Notes: generated from the sequence alone by a model not told the origin. 64,000 bases of DNA from Halomonas sp. (GCF_011050415.1 NZ_DRFS01000002.1:62001-126000); one strand, 5' to 3'; shown: positions 1 to 9,481, counted from the stretch's first letter. Made by a program: numbers and translations.

Positions 1-768
1 GCGGCCATTAGTCAGCGTGTTCGGCTGCTGGAAGACCGGGTCGGTCAGAAATTGTTTGTACGACACGCACGTAGCTTAACGCTCACGCCCGCCGGGCAAG
101 CGTGGTTGCCGAGTATTCACGATGCCTTTACACGCATCAGCGAAGGCACGTTGGAAGTCTTTGGGAGTACTTCTGAGCAACCTGTCACGCTACGCACGAC
201 GCCGGTGATTCAGCAGTCATGGTTGGCGCCGCGATTAATCGCATTTCATCGTGCTTATCCCCACGTCGCTTTACGTTTGGTCAGTGCTATCTGGCCGGAT
301 GACTTTGGCCCTGAAGGAGCGGATATCGAAATTCGTTACGGTAAGGGGGAGTGGTCAGGTGTAGAGATGCAGTCTTTGGGAAAGGAGCGGCTGCTGCCAG
401 TCTGCTCGCCAGCGTTGGCGAAACAGCTATCAATCCCAACCGATCTGACGGGGCATACCTTGCTTCATGCGGCCGGGTTTGGCATAGGCTGGCCCGGCTG
501 GCTACAGGAAGCTGGGGTCGCGCACTTGGAAGCGCAGTGCCGGTCGCTCACATGTGATAATCAAGTAATGACATTAGCACTTGCCAGCCAGGACGGCGGC
601 ATTGCACTTACCCATCTAAGGCTATTGGAGCAGCGCACGGATCTGGTAGCCCCCTTTAAGCTCAGCGTACTCAGCGATGAACAATTTTGGTTAGTTCGCC
701 CTAGCCGCCGGCAAGTAGGCGAAGATGCCGCGCTTGTCTGGCAATGGTTAAGGAATTCTATGAGATAA
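1..768 (+). CDS. LysR-family transcriptional regulator (5' truncated)
   Basis: The reading frame is open from the first base, so the true start lies before the window. The first codons give the second half of a LysR winged helix-turn-helix (VSQR-type recognition helix, LLEDRVG, LF.R..R.LTLTPAG). The rest is a LysR substrate-binding domain with the GcvA-like pattern of two alpha/beta lobes (WLAPRL..F....P, DIEIRYG, LLPVCSP). LysR proteins bind promoter dyads and respond to small effectors. The next gene on the same strand is an amino-acid symporter, which could be a target, but no operator was identified. Family assignment is firm; the ligand is unknown. Confidence 0.9.
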   Translation, partial: AAISQRVRLLEDRVGQKLFVRHARSLTLTPAGQAWLPSIHDAFTRISEGTLEVFGSTSEQPVTLRTTPVIQQSWLAPRLIAFHRAYPHVALRLVSAIWPDDFGPEGADIEIRYGKGEWSGVEMQSLGKERLLPVCSPALAKQLSIPTDLTGHTLLHAAGFGIGWPGWLQEAGVAHLEAQCRSLTCDNQVMTLALASQDGGIALTHLRLLEQRTDLVAPFKLSVLSDEQFWLVRPSRRQVGEDAALVWQWLRNSMR

Positions 769-869
769 GTGGTTATTGCTGATTTAGTGGGTTTTTACCA
801 ATTTTCTTGCCATTTTGGTGCAGCCGTGAAGAATGATGCGCTTTCAATGCTAAAAAAGGCGTCTGATAC

Positions 870-2306
870 ATGGATTTTTCTCTTACAGCGCTAGTGGATC
901 GTAGCAACGGCCTGCTGTGGGGCAGCGTACTGATTTATCTATTGATTGGTGCGGGGCTCTATTTCACGGTAATGACCAGGGGGATACAGATACGCTACTT
1001 CGGTCATATGTTTAAGCTGCTGCGCAGCTCCCGCGAGTCCAACGGCGGCATCTCTTCTTTTCAAGCACTTTCCACAAGTTTAGCGGCACGTGTAGGCACC
1101 GGTAATTTGGCGGGTGTGGCGGTGGCGATCTACTTTGGCGGCCCCGGCGCGATTTTCTGGATGTGGATGACGGCCATGGTGGGCATGGCGACCAGCTTTG
1201 TAGAGTCGACCTTGGCTCAAGCGTATAAAACGGATCACGGTGATAACACTTTCCGTGGCGGCCCCGCTCGTTACATTGAGCATGGTCTTGGCTTGCGCTG
1301 GCTGGCCGTACTGTTTTCGATCTGTTTGATTATTGCTTTTGGGTTGGCGTTTAACAGTGTGCAGGCCAACTCTATCGCCCAGGCCATGGAGCAGGCATTC
1401 GCCATTCCCACCTGGGCAATGGGGTTAGTCTTGATGGCGGTGGTCGCGCCGATCATTTTTGGTGGTTTGAAATCGATTGCCAAAGTGGCGGAGCTGGTTG
1501 TACCGCTGATGGCACTGCTTTACTTGGTGCTGGCGCTGATCGTCGTCGGGTTAAATATTAGCGATTTGCCTGCGGCGATCATGACCATAGTGCGCAGTGC
1601 GTTTGGCCTTGAGCAAGCCGCGGGCGGCGCCGTGGGGTACGCGGTGTCTCAAGCGATTATGAACGGTATTCAGCGGGGCTTATTTTCAAACGAGGCGGGC
1701 ATGGGGTCGGCGCCTAATGCGGCAGCAACGGCGTCTACCCGCCCGAATCACCCGGCCGCTCAAGGGTTTATTCAAATGCTTGGGGTGTTCCTGGATACCC
1801 TGGTGATTTGTACCGCCACGGCGGCGATCATCATTATGGCCGGGCCAGAATTAATGGCGGGCGATGAGAACAATGGCATTCAGTTAACGCAAATGGCGCT
1901 GTCTAGTCATGTGGGTGAGTGGGGCGGCATGTTTATCGCTGTTGCGATTCTGCTGTTTGCGTTTACGTCTGTTATCGCTAACTACTCTTACGGCGAATCC
2001 AATATTGAGTATCTGGCCGGGCAGCGCGCGCCAGTGGCGGTGCTAATTTATCGATTAGCGGTGCTGGCGATGATTATGGTCGGCTCAGTGGCAAGCCTGG
2101 GTGCGATCTGGAACTTCGCCGATCTCTCTATGGGGATGATGGCGATTATTAACTTGGTCGCTATTTTGATGCTGTCGCCAATCGCTTTCTCGCTGTTCCG
2201 TGATTATGAAGAGCAGTTAAAGGCGGGTAAGGAGCCGGTGTTTGATCCAAGCCGCTTCCCTAAACTAGCTAACAAGGTTGATCCCAAGGCTTGGCCGAAG
2301 AAATAG
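870..2306 (+). CDS. AGCS-family alanine/glycine:cation symporter
   Basis: A 478-residue polytopic inner-membrane protein of the alanine-or-glycine:cation symporter family. Family signatures include the N-terminal ALSTSLAARVGTGNLAGVA segment, GGPGAIFWMWMTA, the RGGPARYIEHGLG block, and GLFSNEAGMGSAPNAAATA in the middle of the protein. Members import alanine, glycine or related amino acids with Na+ (sometimes H+), fitting a Na+-rich environment. The length is usual for the family and the hydrophobic segments are intact. It is monocistronic and ends at a strong hairpin terminator 30 bases downstream. The exact substrate cannot be read from the sequence. Confidence 0.93.
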   Translation: MDFSLTALVDRSNGLLWGSVLIYLLIGAGLYFTVMTRGIQIRYFGHMFKLLRSSRESNGGISSFQALSTSLAARVGTGNLAGVAVAIYFGGPGAIFWMWMTAMVGMATSFVESTLAQAYKTDHGDNTFRGGPARYIEHGLGLRWLAVLFSICLIIAFGLAFNSVQANSIAQAMEQAFAIPTWAMGLVLMAVVAPIIFGGLKSIAKVAELVVPLMALLYLVLALIVVGLNISDLPAAIMTIVRSAFGLEQAAGGAVGYAVSQAIMNGIQRGLFSNEAGMGSAPNAAATASTRPNHPAAQGFIQMLGVFLDTLVICTATAAIIIMAGPELMAGDENNGIQLTQMALSSHVGEWGGMFIAVAILLFAFTSVIANYSYGESNIEYLAGQRAPVAVLIYRLAVLAMIMVGSVASLGAIWNFADLSMGMMAIINLVAILMLSPIAFSLFRDYEEQLKAGKEPVFDPSRFPKLANKVDPKAWPKK

Positions 2307-2338
2307 TCACGTTATAGCTAAGTAACTTCATGTCGATA

Positions 2339-2371
2339 CCCCGCCACGTATGAATACGTGGCGGGGTTTTT
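2339..2371 (+). terminator. Rho-independent terminator of the AGCS symporter
   Basis: Arms of 13 bases (CCCCGCCACGTAT and its exact complement) are separated by GA and followed by TTTTT. The hairpin lies 32 bases after the symporter stop codon. Confidence 0.9.
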
Positions 2372-2387
2372 AATTGGCCGCTGAATA

Positions 2388-2404
2388 ATTCGATTTAATC
2401 GAAT
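2388..2404. promoter_or_regulatory. 17-bp palindrome upstream of azoreductase (possible operator)
   Basis: ATTCGATT-T-AATCGAAT is a perfect dyad centred about 97 bases before the azoreductase start. Perfect dyads in such positions often bind dimeric repressors. No regulator is identified, so the function is inferred from symmetry and position only. Confidence 0.4.
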
Positions 2405-2492
2405 ACAAGGCGGAAAACGTTGCGCTTTTGCTTCTTGGAAAGCGCCGTAGAATAGCGACCAATATCTACCCCTATACAGTGTGGAGCTTTCT

Positions 2493-3101
2493 ATGACGAC
2501 GCGTGCCCTGGTAATTACCTCTTCAATTCTCGCTGAAAACGGCCAATCAAATGCCCTGGCGAGTCACTTTCAAAGCCGTGCGGCAGAGCGTGGCAGTGTT
2601 GAAGTAACCCACCGTGATGTGGTGGCCAATGCAATGCCACACCTGGACATCAGTGAGTTGGGCGCTTGGCAAGTTGCAGTTGCAGAGCGTACACCTGAAC
2701 AGCAGACATTAGCCGCTCGCTCTGATGAGTTACTGGCTGAGCTGCGTGCAAATGATGTACTGATTATCGCCGTACCCATGTATAACCTGGGCATTCCTTC
2801 ACAGCTGAAAGCTTGGTTTGACCGTGTACTACGTGCCGGTGAAACGTTTCGTTATACTGAAAATGGCCCGCAAGGGTTGGTGGAAGGCAAGCGCGCCATA
2901 ATTCTTGCCGCGCGTGGTGGTCAGTACGCAGGCACCGCGCTTGATAGCCAGACGCCGCACCTTAAAAGCATGCTAGGCCTGATGGGCATTACTGATGTCA
3001 ATGTGGTCTATGCTGAGGGTTTGAACATGGGTGAGCAGCATCGCGCTGCTGCATTAAAAGAAGCTTTCCAAGCAATTGATCAACTGGTTGAGGCGCTTTA
3101 A
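2493..3101 (+). CDS. azoR: FMN-dependent NADH:quinone oxidoreductase / azoreductase
   Basis: A 202-residue flavodoxin-like fold protein of the AzoR family. These homodimeric FMN enzymes reduce quinones and azo bonds with NAD(P)H and help against thiol and quinone stress. Visible signatures are the N-terminal SSILAENGQSNALA phosphate-binding loop, the PMYNLGIPSQLKAWFDRVLRAGETFRYTE core and the AARGG loop. An upstream in-frame GTG at 2481 exists, but the ATG at 2493 has GGAG in front of it and matches the family start. A 17-bp palindrome sits upstream. The gene is followed closely by an alkyltransferase-like gene, so the two may be co-transcribed. Confidence 0.88.
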   Translation: MTTRALVITSSILAENGQSNALASHFQSRAAERGSVEVTHRDVVANAMPHLDISELGAWQVAVAERTPEQQTLAARSDELLAELRANDVLIIAVPMYNLGIPSQLKAWFDRVLRAGETFRYTENGPQGLVEGKRAIILAARGGQYAGTALDSQTPHLKSMLGLMGITDVNVVYAEGLNMGEQHRAAALKEAFQAIDQLVEAL

Positions 3102-3146
3102 GCACGCTCATTAAGCGCTCTCAAGAAATAAAAGGATAATGTCATC

Positions 3147-3446
3147 ATGGCACGGCCTGAATTACTCGAACAGATCTACACGATTGTCGATCAAATTCCG
3201 CCGGGTCGTGTGACCACCTATGGCCGTATTGCCGCGATGACCGAAGGTGCTACCCCGCGCATGGTGGGTTCGGCGATGCGCCACTTACCGGATGGACATC
3301 AGTTGCCTTGGCATCGCGTGATCGCCTCGTCATTAAAGCTTGCCGATCATGGAGGCGCCGAGCGCCAGCACCGTAAGCTTCGCGATGAAGGGGTGTTGTT
3401 TGATGCCAAAGGCCGAGTGCCAGCGCACTTGGTCTGGCCTGATTGA
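3147..3446 (+). CDS. Alkyltransferase-like protein (ATL / MGMT family)
   Basis: A 99-residue protein corresponding to the DNA-binding half of O6-methylguanine-DNA methyltransferase. In true methyltransferases the acceptor cysteine lies in PCHRV. Here the motif reads P54-W55-H56-R57-V58, so the cysteine is replaced by tryptophan, the diagnostic change of ATL proteins. ATLs bind O6-alkylguanine, flip it out and recruit nucleotide-excision repair instead of repairing it directly. Size and motif agree with E. coli YbaZ-type ATLs. It follows azoR by 45 bases and ends at a long convergent terminator. Confidence 0.9.
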   Translation: MARPELLEQIYTIVDQIPPGRVTTYGRIAAMTEGATPRMVGSAMRHLPDGHQLPWHRVIASSLKLADHGGAERQHRKLRDEGVLFDAKGRVPAHLVWPD

Positions 3447-3463
3447 GCTATGTGCTACGACTA

Positions 3464-3503
3464 GAAACAACAACGCCGCCCAATTGGGCGGCGTTGTTGT
3501 TTC
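3464..3503. terminator. Bidirectional terminator between convergent genes
   Basis: A perfect 18-bp stem (starting GAAACAACAACG) with an AATT loop. It lies between the plus-strand ATL gene and the minus-strand GNAT/nitrilase gene, with A/T-rich flanks on both sides, so it can serve both transcripts. Confidence 0.88.
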
Positions 3504-3513
3504 GTTTAACTCT

Positions 3514-5082
3514 TTACTCTTCTAAGTTAGCCCCCGATTTCCACGACCAGTCGCGCCAGCGTAGATCAAACAGATCCTTGCGGCGGTCTTTAAGGTTGGT
3601 TACCGAGCCTTCGGCACGCACCACCGTTAGGCGGGTTAGATCTAAATCCGAGAAGAAAATCATCTCAGTATTGGGCGTGGTTTCCGCCAGCACTGCATCG
3701 TGGGGGAAGGCGAAGTCAGAAGGCGAGAATACCGCTGATTGGGCGTACTGGATATCCAGGTTTTCAATTGAAGGCAGGTTGCCGACGCTACCGCACAGCA
3801 CTACATAACACTCGTTTTCAATTGCCCGCGCCTGAGCGCAGTGGCGAACACGCAAGTAGCCGTTTTTGGTGTCGGTCCAAAACGGCACAAACAGAATGTC
3901 CATATCCTGGTCGGCCAACAGACGCCCAAGCTCCGGAAACTCTACGTCGTAACAGATCAAAATGCCCACGCGGCCTGCATCGGTGTCAAACACCTGCAAT
4001 TGATCACCGCCCTCGATCACCCAGTCGCGGCGCTCTTGTGGGGTAATGTGCAGCTTGGCTTGGCGTTCAACACTGCCGTCGCGGTGAAACAGATAAGCGA
4101 TGTTGTAGAGTCGGTCATCTTTACCGACTTCAATCATCGAGCCGCCCACAATATTGATGTTGTAAGACACCGCCATGCGTGAAAGCTCGGTCTTAAAGCG
4201 CTCGGTGAAACCCGCCAAAAAGCGAATCGCCCCCATTTGATCCTGCTGGGCGGCACGGTCTTGAAGGCCCATTAGCGGTGCATAAAACAGCTCTGGAAAT
4301 ACCGCAAAATCACTTTGATAGTCAGACAGCGCATCAACAAAGTACTCGATCTGCTGAAGCGCAGCTTCCACCGAGGCAAACTCACGCATCTGCCACTGCA
4401 CGGCACCCACGCGTACCTGGGTAGGCTTGTTGTCGAGCACGCTGGCAGCAGGCTCAAACAGAATGTTATTCCACTCAAGCAGGGTGGCGTAGCCGCGGGA
4501 CTGCTCGTCTTCCGGCAGGTATTTGCGCAGTAGGCGCTTTACCTGAAAATCATTTGCTTGCTGGAAAGAGAGAATCGGGTCGTAGATCTCTTTACGCGAG
4601 ACTTTATCAATGTATTGCGCGGGCGTGAGCTCGTCGGCGTGCTGGTGGTATTCAGGAATCCGACCACCGGCCAGAATTGCCCGCAGGTTCATCGAGCGGC
4701 ACAGCTCTTTGCGCGCTTCGTAAAGGCGGCGGCCCAAGCGATAACCCCGGTAATCCGGATGAATCAGCACATCCAGGCCGTACATGGCGTCGCCATCCTC
4801 ATTGTTGAGGATTATCTCGCGGTGGCCAATCAGGTCGTCGTACTTATGCGGATTGGAGAACTCGTCGTAATCCACCTGAACCGTCAACGCTACGCCGACC
4901 AGAAGTCCATCGTCTTCTATTGCTATTTGACCGTCAGGGAACTCCTGAATCAATTTGTCGATCGTGCGCTTCGGCCATGATCCGCCGATATCGTGATAGA
5001 CAGCGTCCATCAACGTCTTGAGCTGATCGTAGTCATCGCTCGTCAGGTTTCGCAGATTGAGATGCAGTTCTTCCAGGGACAT
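3514..5082 (-). CDS. GNAT acetyltransferase / carbon-nitrogen hydrolase fusion
   Basis: A 522-residue two-domain protein. Residues about 10-200 form a GNAT fold (acetyl-CoA loop around VLIHPDYRGYRLGRRLYEA, 105-122). Residues about 222-510 form a nitrilase-superfamily carbon-nitrogen hydrolase with the catalytic triad Glu264 (FPELF), Lys343 (AKLH) and Cys377 (ICYDVEFPE). This architecture occurs in Bacillus YhcX and many proteobacteria; it is usually annotated as a bifunctional acetyltransferase/amidohydrolase with unknown substrate. The protein is cytoplasmic and soluble. An EamA exporter gene lies 42 bases upstream on the same strand, so the two may form an operon. Confidence 0.9.
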   Translation of the reverse strand: MSLEELHLNLRNLTSDDYDQLKTLMDAVYHDIGGSWPKRTIDKLIQEFPDGQIAIEDDGLLVGVALTVQVDYDEFSNPHKYDDLIGHREIILNNEDGDAMYGLDVLIHPDYRGYRLGRRLYEARKELCRSMNLRAILAGGRIPEYHQHADELTPAQYIDKVSRKEIYDPILSFQQANDFQVKRLLRKYLPEDEQSRGYATLLEWNNILFEPAASVLDNKPTQVRVGAVQWQMREFASVEAALQQIEYFVDALSDYQSDFAVFPELFYAPLMGLQDRAAQQDQMGAIRFLAGFTERFKTELSRMAVSYNINIVGGSMIEVGKDDRLYNIAYLFHRDGSVERQAKLHITPQERRDWVIEGGDQLQVFDTDAGRVGILICYDVEFPELGRLLADQDMDILFVPFWTDTKNGYLRVRHCAQARAIENECYVVLCGSVGNLPSIENLDIQYAQSAVFSPSDFAFPHDAVLAETTPNTEMIFFSDLDLTRLTVVRAEGSVTNLKDRRKDLFDLRWRDWSWKSGANLEE

Positions 5083-5124
5083 ATCAGGGCTTCCCAGCGT
5101 CAGAAGTAAACGACCATTCTATCA

Positions 5125-6039
5125 TTATTGGGCGTTGCTCGGCTTATCTGAGGTTAAGCCGCGTGTTAACGGGCGTGTCAGCGTTTGCGCCATGATGACC
5201 CCGGCAAGAATCAGTAGGCCGCCCGCAAAGTGGAAACCAGCGACACGCTCACCTAAAAAGATCATTGCAATGACGGCGCTAAATAGCGGCATCAAGTTAA
5301 TAAAAATACTCGACTGATTAGCACCGATTTGGCGAACAGCGCGCATCCATAAAAAGGTGGTGATCACCGAGGCGGGGATACCTGCATAAAGAATCAGCCC
5401 GATATTTTGGCTATCAATCGGCGTCATTGGCCCCATTAAATAGGGCGGCAATAGGAACAGAACGGCAAAACAGACTTGAGCATAGAGCATCACCCAGGGC
5501 GGCAAATTCATTGACCAGCGCTTGAGCATAACGCCATATAGCGCGTAGCAAGTGGCCGCAACGACCATCAGCGCATCACCCAACGCGACCTGTAATTGCA
5601 GCAAAGAGAACGGATTACCTCGCCCCAGCAGTACGGTAACGCCTACGAAGGCCAGCACGCCGCCTAACACGCCGCCTAATGAGGGTGGCTCGCGAAGAAT
5701 CAGTGCGCTGAGCAGCACCGTTAACAGCGGCACCATGGCGGCAAGAATGCCCATGTTAGTAGCGGTTGTGGTTTCTGCTGCCACGTAAGCCAGCCCTTGC
5801 CACAGGCCCATGCCAAGTAAGCCTAATAGCGCAAGCTTAGGCCACTGGCGACGAATCTCGTCGCGATGACGCAGCACCGCTGGCAGCACGAACGGGGTCA
5901 TCACAGCCAGCGCTAATAGCCAGCGTAGAAAAGCAATACTGCTTGGCGCAATGGCACCTACGCTAAGCTGATTAATGGTCATATTTCCCGACCAAATCAG
6001 CACGGTAGCGAGCGGCGGCAAAAAGTAAATCAAGGGCAT
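5125..6039 (-). CDS. EamA/DMT-superfamily transporter
   Basis: A 304-residue membrane protein with two EamA repeats and about ten predicted transmembrane helices (starts MPLIYFLPPLATVLIWSGN; repeat marker W.....R near SIAFLRWLLALAVM). Drug/metabolite superfamily members of this length are usually exporters of amino acids or other metabolites. The substrate cannot be told from the sequence. It is followed by the GNAT/nitrilase gene and is divergent from fadH. Confidence 0.88.
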   Translation of the reverse strand: MPLIYFLPPLATVLIWSGNMTINQLSVGAIAPSSIAFLRWLLALAVMTPFVLPAVLRHRDEIRRQWPKLALLGLLGMGLWQGLAYVAAETTTATNMGILAAMVPLLTVLLSALILREPPSLGGVLGGVLAFVGVTVLLGRGNPFSLLQLQVALGDALMVVAATCYALYGVMLKRWSMNLPPWVMLYAQVCFAVLFLLPPYLMGPMTPIDSQNIGLILYAGIPASVITTFLWMRAVRQIGANQSSIFINLMPLFSAVIAMIFLGERVAGFHFAGGLLILAGVIMAQTLTRPLTRGLTSDKPSNAQ

Positions 6040-6198
6040 AGCAGTGGTTCCTTATCGTTAGCCGGGTAATGTGCCGTGGATTGGTGCTCTGGGCAAGCGC
6101 TGGACAAAAGATTGAGGGGCTATACGTGGCGCTCAGGATGTCATACGCTTGTTTGAATTTGTTTTATAATGCTTCTAATAAAATCAAGGAGACCCGTG

Positions 6199-8220
6199 AT
6201 GAGCCAAACGCCCGCCTACCCAAACCTGTTTCGTCCTCTGACCATTGGCCATTTAACGCTGCCCAATCGCGTGTTAATGGGTTCAATGCACACCAATTTA
6301 GAAGAGGCGCCGAATGGCTTTGAGCGTCTGGCAGCGTTTTACACCGAGCGGGCGCGAGAAGGAGTGAGCTTGATCGTCACGGGGGGAATTGCTCCCAATC
6401 CGGAAGGGGCGGTTTTCCAAGGTGCTCACGCCCTGACCGATGAAACGCAACTGTCAGAGCATCGTCTGGTGGTGGACGCGGTGCACGCAGAGGGCGGGCA
6501 CCTGTGTATGCAGATTCTTCATGCCGGGCGTTACGCCTACTCGCCAGATTTGGTGGCACCTTCCGCCATTCAAGCACCGATTAATCCGTTTATGCCACGG
6601 GCGTTAACCAGCGACGAAGTCGAGCAGCAAATAGCCGACTATGTGCGCTGCGCAACGCTTGCGCAACAGGCGGGCTACGACGGTGTGGAAGTGATGGGCT
6701 CAGAGGGGTATTTGATCAATCAGTTTATTTGTCAGCGTACCAACCAGCGTCACGATGAGTGGGGTGGCGCGTTTGAAAATCGTATGCGCTTTGCCGTGGA
6801 GATTGTGCGTCGGGTACGTGAAGCGGTAGGCGAGCGCTTTGTGATTATCTTCCGCCTGTCGATGATTGATTTGGTAGAAGACGGTAGTACGTGGCAAGAA
6901 GTCGTCACCCTAGGCCAAGCAATCGAAGTGGCTGGGGCGAATGTGATCAATACTGGTATCGGCTGGCATGAGGCCCGGGTGCCCACCATTGTTACCAGCG
7001 TCCCCCGTGCTGCCTTTACAGAAGTGACCAAACGCATTAAATCGGCCTTATCGATTCCTTTAATTACCACTAACCGTATCAATATGCCGGAGGTTGCTGA
7101 GCGCGTTCTGGCTGAAGGCCACGCCGACATGGTCTCCATGGCGCGGCCTTTCCTGGCTGACCCCGCTTGGGTACGCAAGGCTGAAGAGGGGCTGGTGGAT
7201 GAGATCAACACCTGTATCGCCTGTAACCAAGCCTGCCTGGATCACACCTTTGCTGGAAAGCTGACGTCTTGTTTGGTTAACCCACGTGCTTGTCATGAAA
7301 CTGAGCTCATCATTGAACCTGCGCAAACACCCAAACGGGTTGCCGTGGTGGGTGGTGGACCAGCTGGGCTAGCAACGGCAGTCACGGCGGCTAGCCGGGG
7401 GCACAACGTGGTGCTGTTTGAACGGCGCAGTGAGCTTGGCGGTCAGTTTAACTACGCCCGTAAGATTCCCGGCAAAGAGGAATTCAATGAAACCCTACGC
7501 TACTACCGGGTGATGCTTGAGAAATATGCCGTGGAGGTACGCTTGAATACCGCGGCAACGGCAGACGCGCTGGCTGATTTTGATGAGGTCGTTATGGCCA
7601 CAGGCGTTCAGCCCCGTGAACTTAACCTTCCAGGCCATGATCACGCTAAGGTGCTTAGCTACGCTGAGGCAATTGAATCCCCTGAGCGCGTTGGGCGTAA
7701 CGTCGCCGTGATTGGTGCGGGGGGCATTGGCTTTGATGTTTCCGAATTACTATCGCATCAAGGTCATCCGGCGCTAGATATAGCCGATTGGTGCGATGAG
7801 TGGGGCGTTGATTTAGCGGTAGGCGAACGGGGTGGCTTAAAAGCGCCGACGCCGCCCGTGGTTGCCCGCGAAATTGTCATGCTGCAGCGTAAAGCTTCGA
7901 AGCCCGGTAAAAATCTGGGTAAAACCACCGGCTGGGTACATCGTGCATCGCTTAAAGCACGAGGGGTTACCACGCTTACCGGCTGCGAATACCTCAAAGT
8001 CGATGATGCTGGTTTGCATATCCGCCGTGACGGGGTTGATCAGGTACTAGAGGTTGATAGCGTGGTGGTATGTGCAGGCCAAGAGTCAGTTCGCGATTTG
8101 CTGGCGCCGCTTGAGCAGGTAGGGGTGGCAGTACATATTATTGGCGGTGCGGATGAAGCTAGCGAACTGGATGCCAAGCGCGCGATTGAGCAAGGCACCC
8201 GATTAGCGGCGCGCTTATAA
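6199..8220 (+). CDS. fadH: NADPH-dependent 2,4-dienoyl-CoA reductase-like flavoenzyme
   Basis: A 673-residue enzyme. Residues 1-330 form an Old Yellow Enzyme TIM barrel binding FMN. The cysteine set C339-x2-C342-x3-C346-x11-C358 binds a [4Fe-4S] cluster. A Rossmann FAD/NAD(P) region starts near residue 381 (VAVVGGGPAGLA). This matches FadH, which reduces 2,4-dienoyl-CoA intermediates during oxidation of unsaturated fatty acids. Related amine or xenobiotic reductases share the architecture, so the exact substrate is inferred. The start at 6199 is preferred over 6169 because AAGGAGA lies just upstream. It is divergent from the EamA gene. Confidence 0.88.
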   Translation: MSQTPAYPNLFRPLTIGHLTLPNRVLMGSMHTNLEEAPNGFERLAAFYTERAREGVSLIVTGGIAPNPEGAVFQGAHALTDETQLSEHRLVVDAVHAEGGHLCMQILHAGRYAYSPDLVAPSAIQAPINPFMPRALTSDEVEQQIADYVRCATLAQQAGYDGVEVMGSEGYLINQFICQRTNQRHDEWGGAFENRMRFAVEIVRRVREAVGERFVIIFRLSMIDLVEDGSTWQEVVTLGQAIEVAGANVINTGIGWHEARVPTIVTSVPRAAFTEVTKRIKSALSIPLITTNRINMPEVAERVLAEGHADMVSMARPFLADPAWVRKAEEGLVDEINTCIACNQACLDHTFAGKLTSCLVNPRACHETELIIEPAQTPKRVAVVGGGPAGLATAVTAASRGHNVVLFERRSELGGQFNYARKIPGKEEFNETLRYYRVMLEKYAVEVRLNTAATADALADFDEVVMATGVQPRELNLPGHDHAKVLSYAEAIESPERVGRNVAVIGAGGIGFDVSELLSHQGHPALDIADWCDEWGVDLAVGERGGLKAPTPPVVAREIVMLQRKASKPGKNLGKTTGWVHRASLKARGVTTLTGCEYLKVDDAGLHIRRDGVDQVLEVDSVVVCAGQESVRDLLAPLEQVGVAVHIIGGADEASELDAKRAIEQGTRLAARL

Positions 8221-8297
8221 ACAAAGTGTATTTATAAGCAAGTGCTTAACAGTGCAGGTGACGTAAACCTATAAATGGCGATAGACTGACTGATCAG

Positions 8298-8320
8298 CCT
8301 AGCTACTAAGCGTAGCTAGG
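8298..8320 (+). other. Hairpin between fadH and threonine aldolase
   Basis: CCTAGCTAC and GTAGCTAGG form a 9-bp stem around a 5-base loop, 78 bases after the fadH stop. There is no T tract behind it, so it is either a weak or factor-dependent terminator or a leader hairpin of the aldolase mRNA. Confidence 0.45.
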
Positions 8321-8383
8321 TGTTAAAGGCACAAGTGGCACCCAGCTTGCGCCGTAAGATCGCCAGATATAAGGACAACCGTC

Positions 8384-9430
8384 ATGACCTCGGAGTGTAG
8401 CCCCCGTTTTTTAGCTAGTGATAACACCTCCGGTATCTGCCCGGAGGCGATGGAATATCTGCTTGAAGCCAATCGCAGCGATGATTTGGCTTATGGTAAC
8501 GATCTCTGGACGGCCCGTGCAGCGGACCGCTTCCGTGAGATGTTTGATTACGACTGTGACGTCTTCTTCGTTTTCAACGGCACTGCCGCTAATTCACTGG
8601 CGCTTTCGGCAATGGGGCGTAGCTATCACAGTGTTATTTGTCATGAGCTGGCGCATATCGAAACCGATGAGTGTGGTGGCCCTGAATTTTTCTCTAACGG
8701 TGCTAAGCTGCTTACCTCACCGGGTGCTAATGGCAAGCTGACACCGGAAGGTATTGAAGCGCTGGTCACTAAGCGCAGCGACATCCATTACCCCAAGCCT
8801 AAAGTCGTCTCGCTCACTCAAGCGACCGAAGTGGGCACGCTGTATTCCCGCGAAGAGCTCATGGCCATTCGTGCCATCGCTGACAAACATGACCTCCGAC
8901 TGCATATGGATGGCGCACGGTTTGCTAACGCTTGTGCCAGCCTTAATGCTTCACCGGCAGAGCTCACCTGGCAAGTAGGGGTGGATGCGTTGTGCTTTTC
9001 GGGTACCAAAAACGGCTTAGCGTTTGGCGAGGCCATTCTGTTTTTTAATCGTGAACTGGCCGAAGATTTCTCTTATCGCTGTAAACAGGCAGGACAGTTA
9101 GCCTCGAAAATGCGCTTCGTTTCAGCGCCCTGGTTAGGGCTATTAGAAAGCGGCGCATGGTTAACCAATGCACAACATGCCAATGCCATGGCACGCTATT
9201 TATCGGAAGGCCTACAGGCACTCCCCGGCGTTTCACTGATGTTTCCTACCCAGGCCAACAGCGTTTTTGTTGAATTGCCTCCTTCTGCTATTGAAGCGTT
9301 GAAAGCCAAAGGTTGGACCTTCTATACCTTTATTGGCGCGGGTGGTGCTCGTTTTGTCTGTGCTTGGAATACTACCGTTGAACTGTTGGACGAGCTACTG
9401 GCCGATATTCGCTCGGTACTTGAGCGTTAA
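8384..9430 (+). CDS. ltaE: Low-specificity L-threonine aldolase
   Basis: A 348-residue PLP-dependent fold-type I enzyme that cleaves L-threonine or L-allo-threonine to glycine and acetaldehyde. Signatures are the N-terminal FLASDNTSG, the PLP-phosphate region FNGTAANSLAL, HMDGARFANA (the Asp that holds the PLP ring nitrogen) and the Schiff-base lysine K209 in SGTKNGL. Length and pattern match Pseudomonas-type low-specificity aldolases. A good AAGGA ribosome-binding site precedes the ATG. It appears monocistronic, with a hairpin after the stop. Confidence 0.92.
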   Translation: MTSECSPRFLASDNTSGICPEAMEYLLEANRSDDLAYGNDLWTARAADRFREMFDYDCDVFFVFNGTAANSLALSAMGRSYHSVICHELAHIETDECGGPEFFSNGAKLLTSPGANGKLTPEGIEALVTKRSDIHYPKPKVVSLTQATEVGTLYSREELMAIRAIADKHDLRLHMDGARFANACASLNASPAELTWQVGVDALCFSGTKNGLAFGEAILFFNRELAEDFSYRCKQAGQLASKMRFVSAPWLGLLESGAWLTNAQHANAMARYLSEGLQALPGVSLMFPTQANSVFVELPPSAIEALKAKGWTFYTFIGAGGARFVCAWNTTVELLDELLADIRSVLER

Positions 9431-9481
9431 AGCCAACCGTTAATCACTTTTTTGCTGCTGTTCGCTACCTTCCAACTGCTC

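Noticed and set aside
3768..4182. Plus-strand frames at 3768-4046 and 3841-4182
   Set aside because: Shadows of the nitrilase domain on the minus strand; no start signals.
4558..4980. 140-codon plus-strand frame inside the GNAT/nitrilase gene
   Set aside because: Antisense shadow of a well-defined two-domain gene with conserved catalytic residues.
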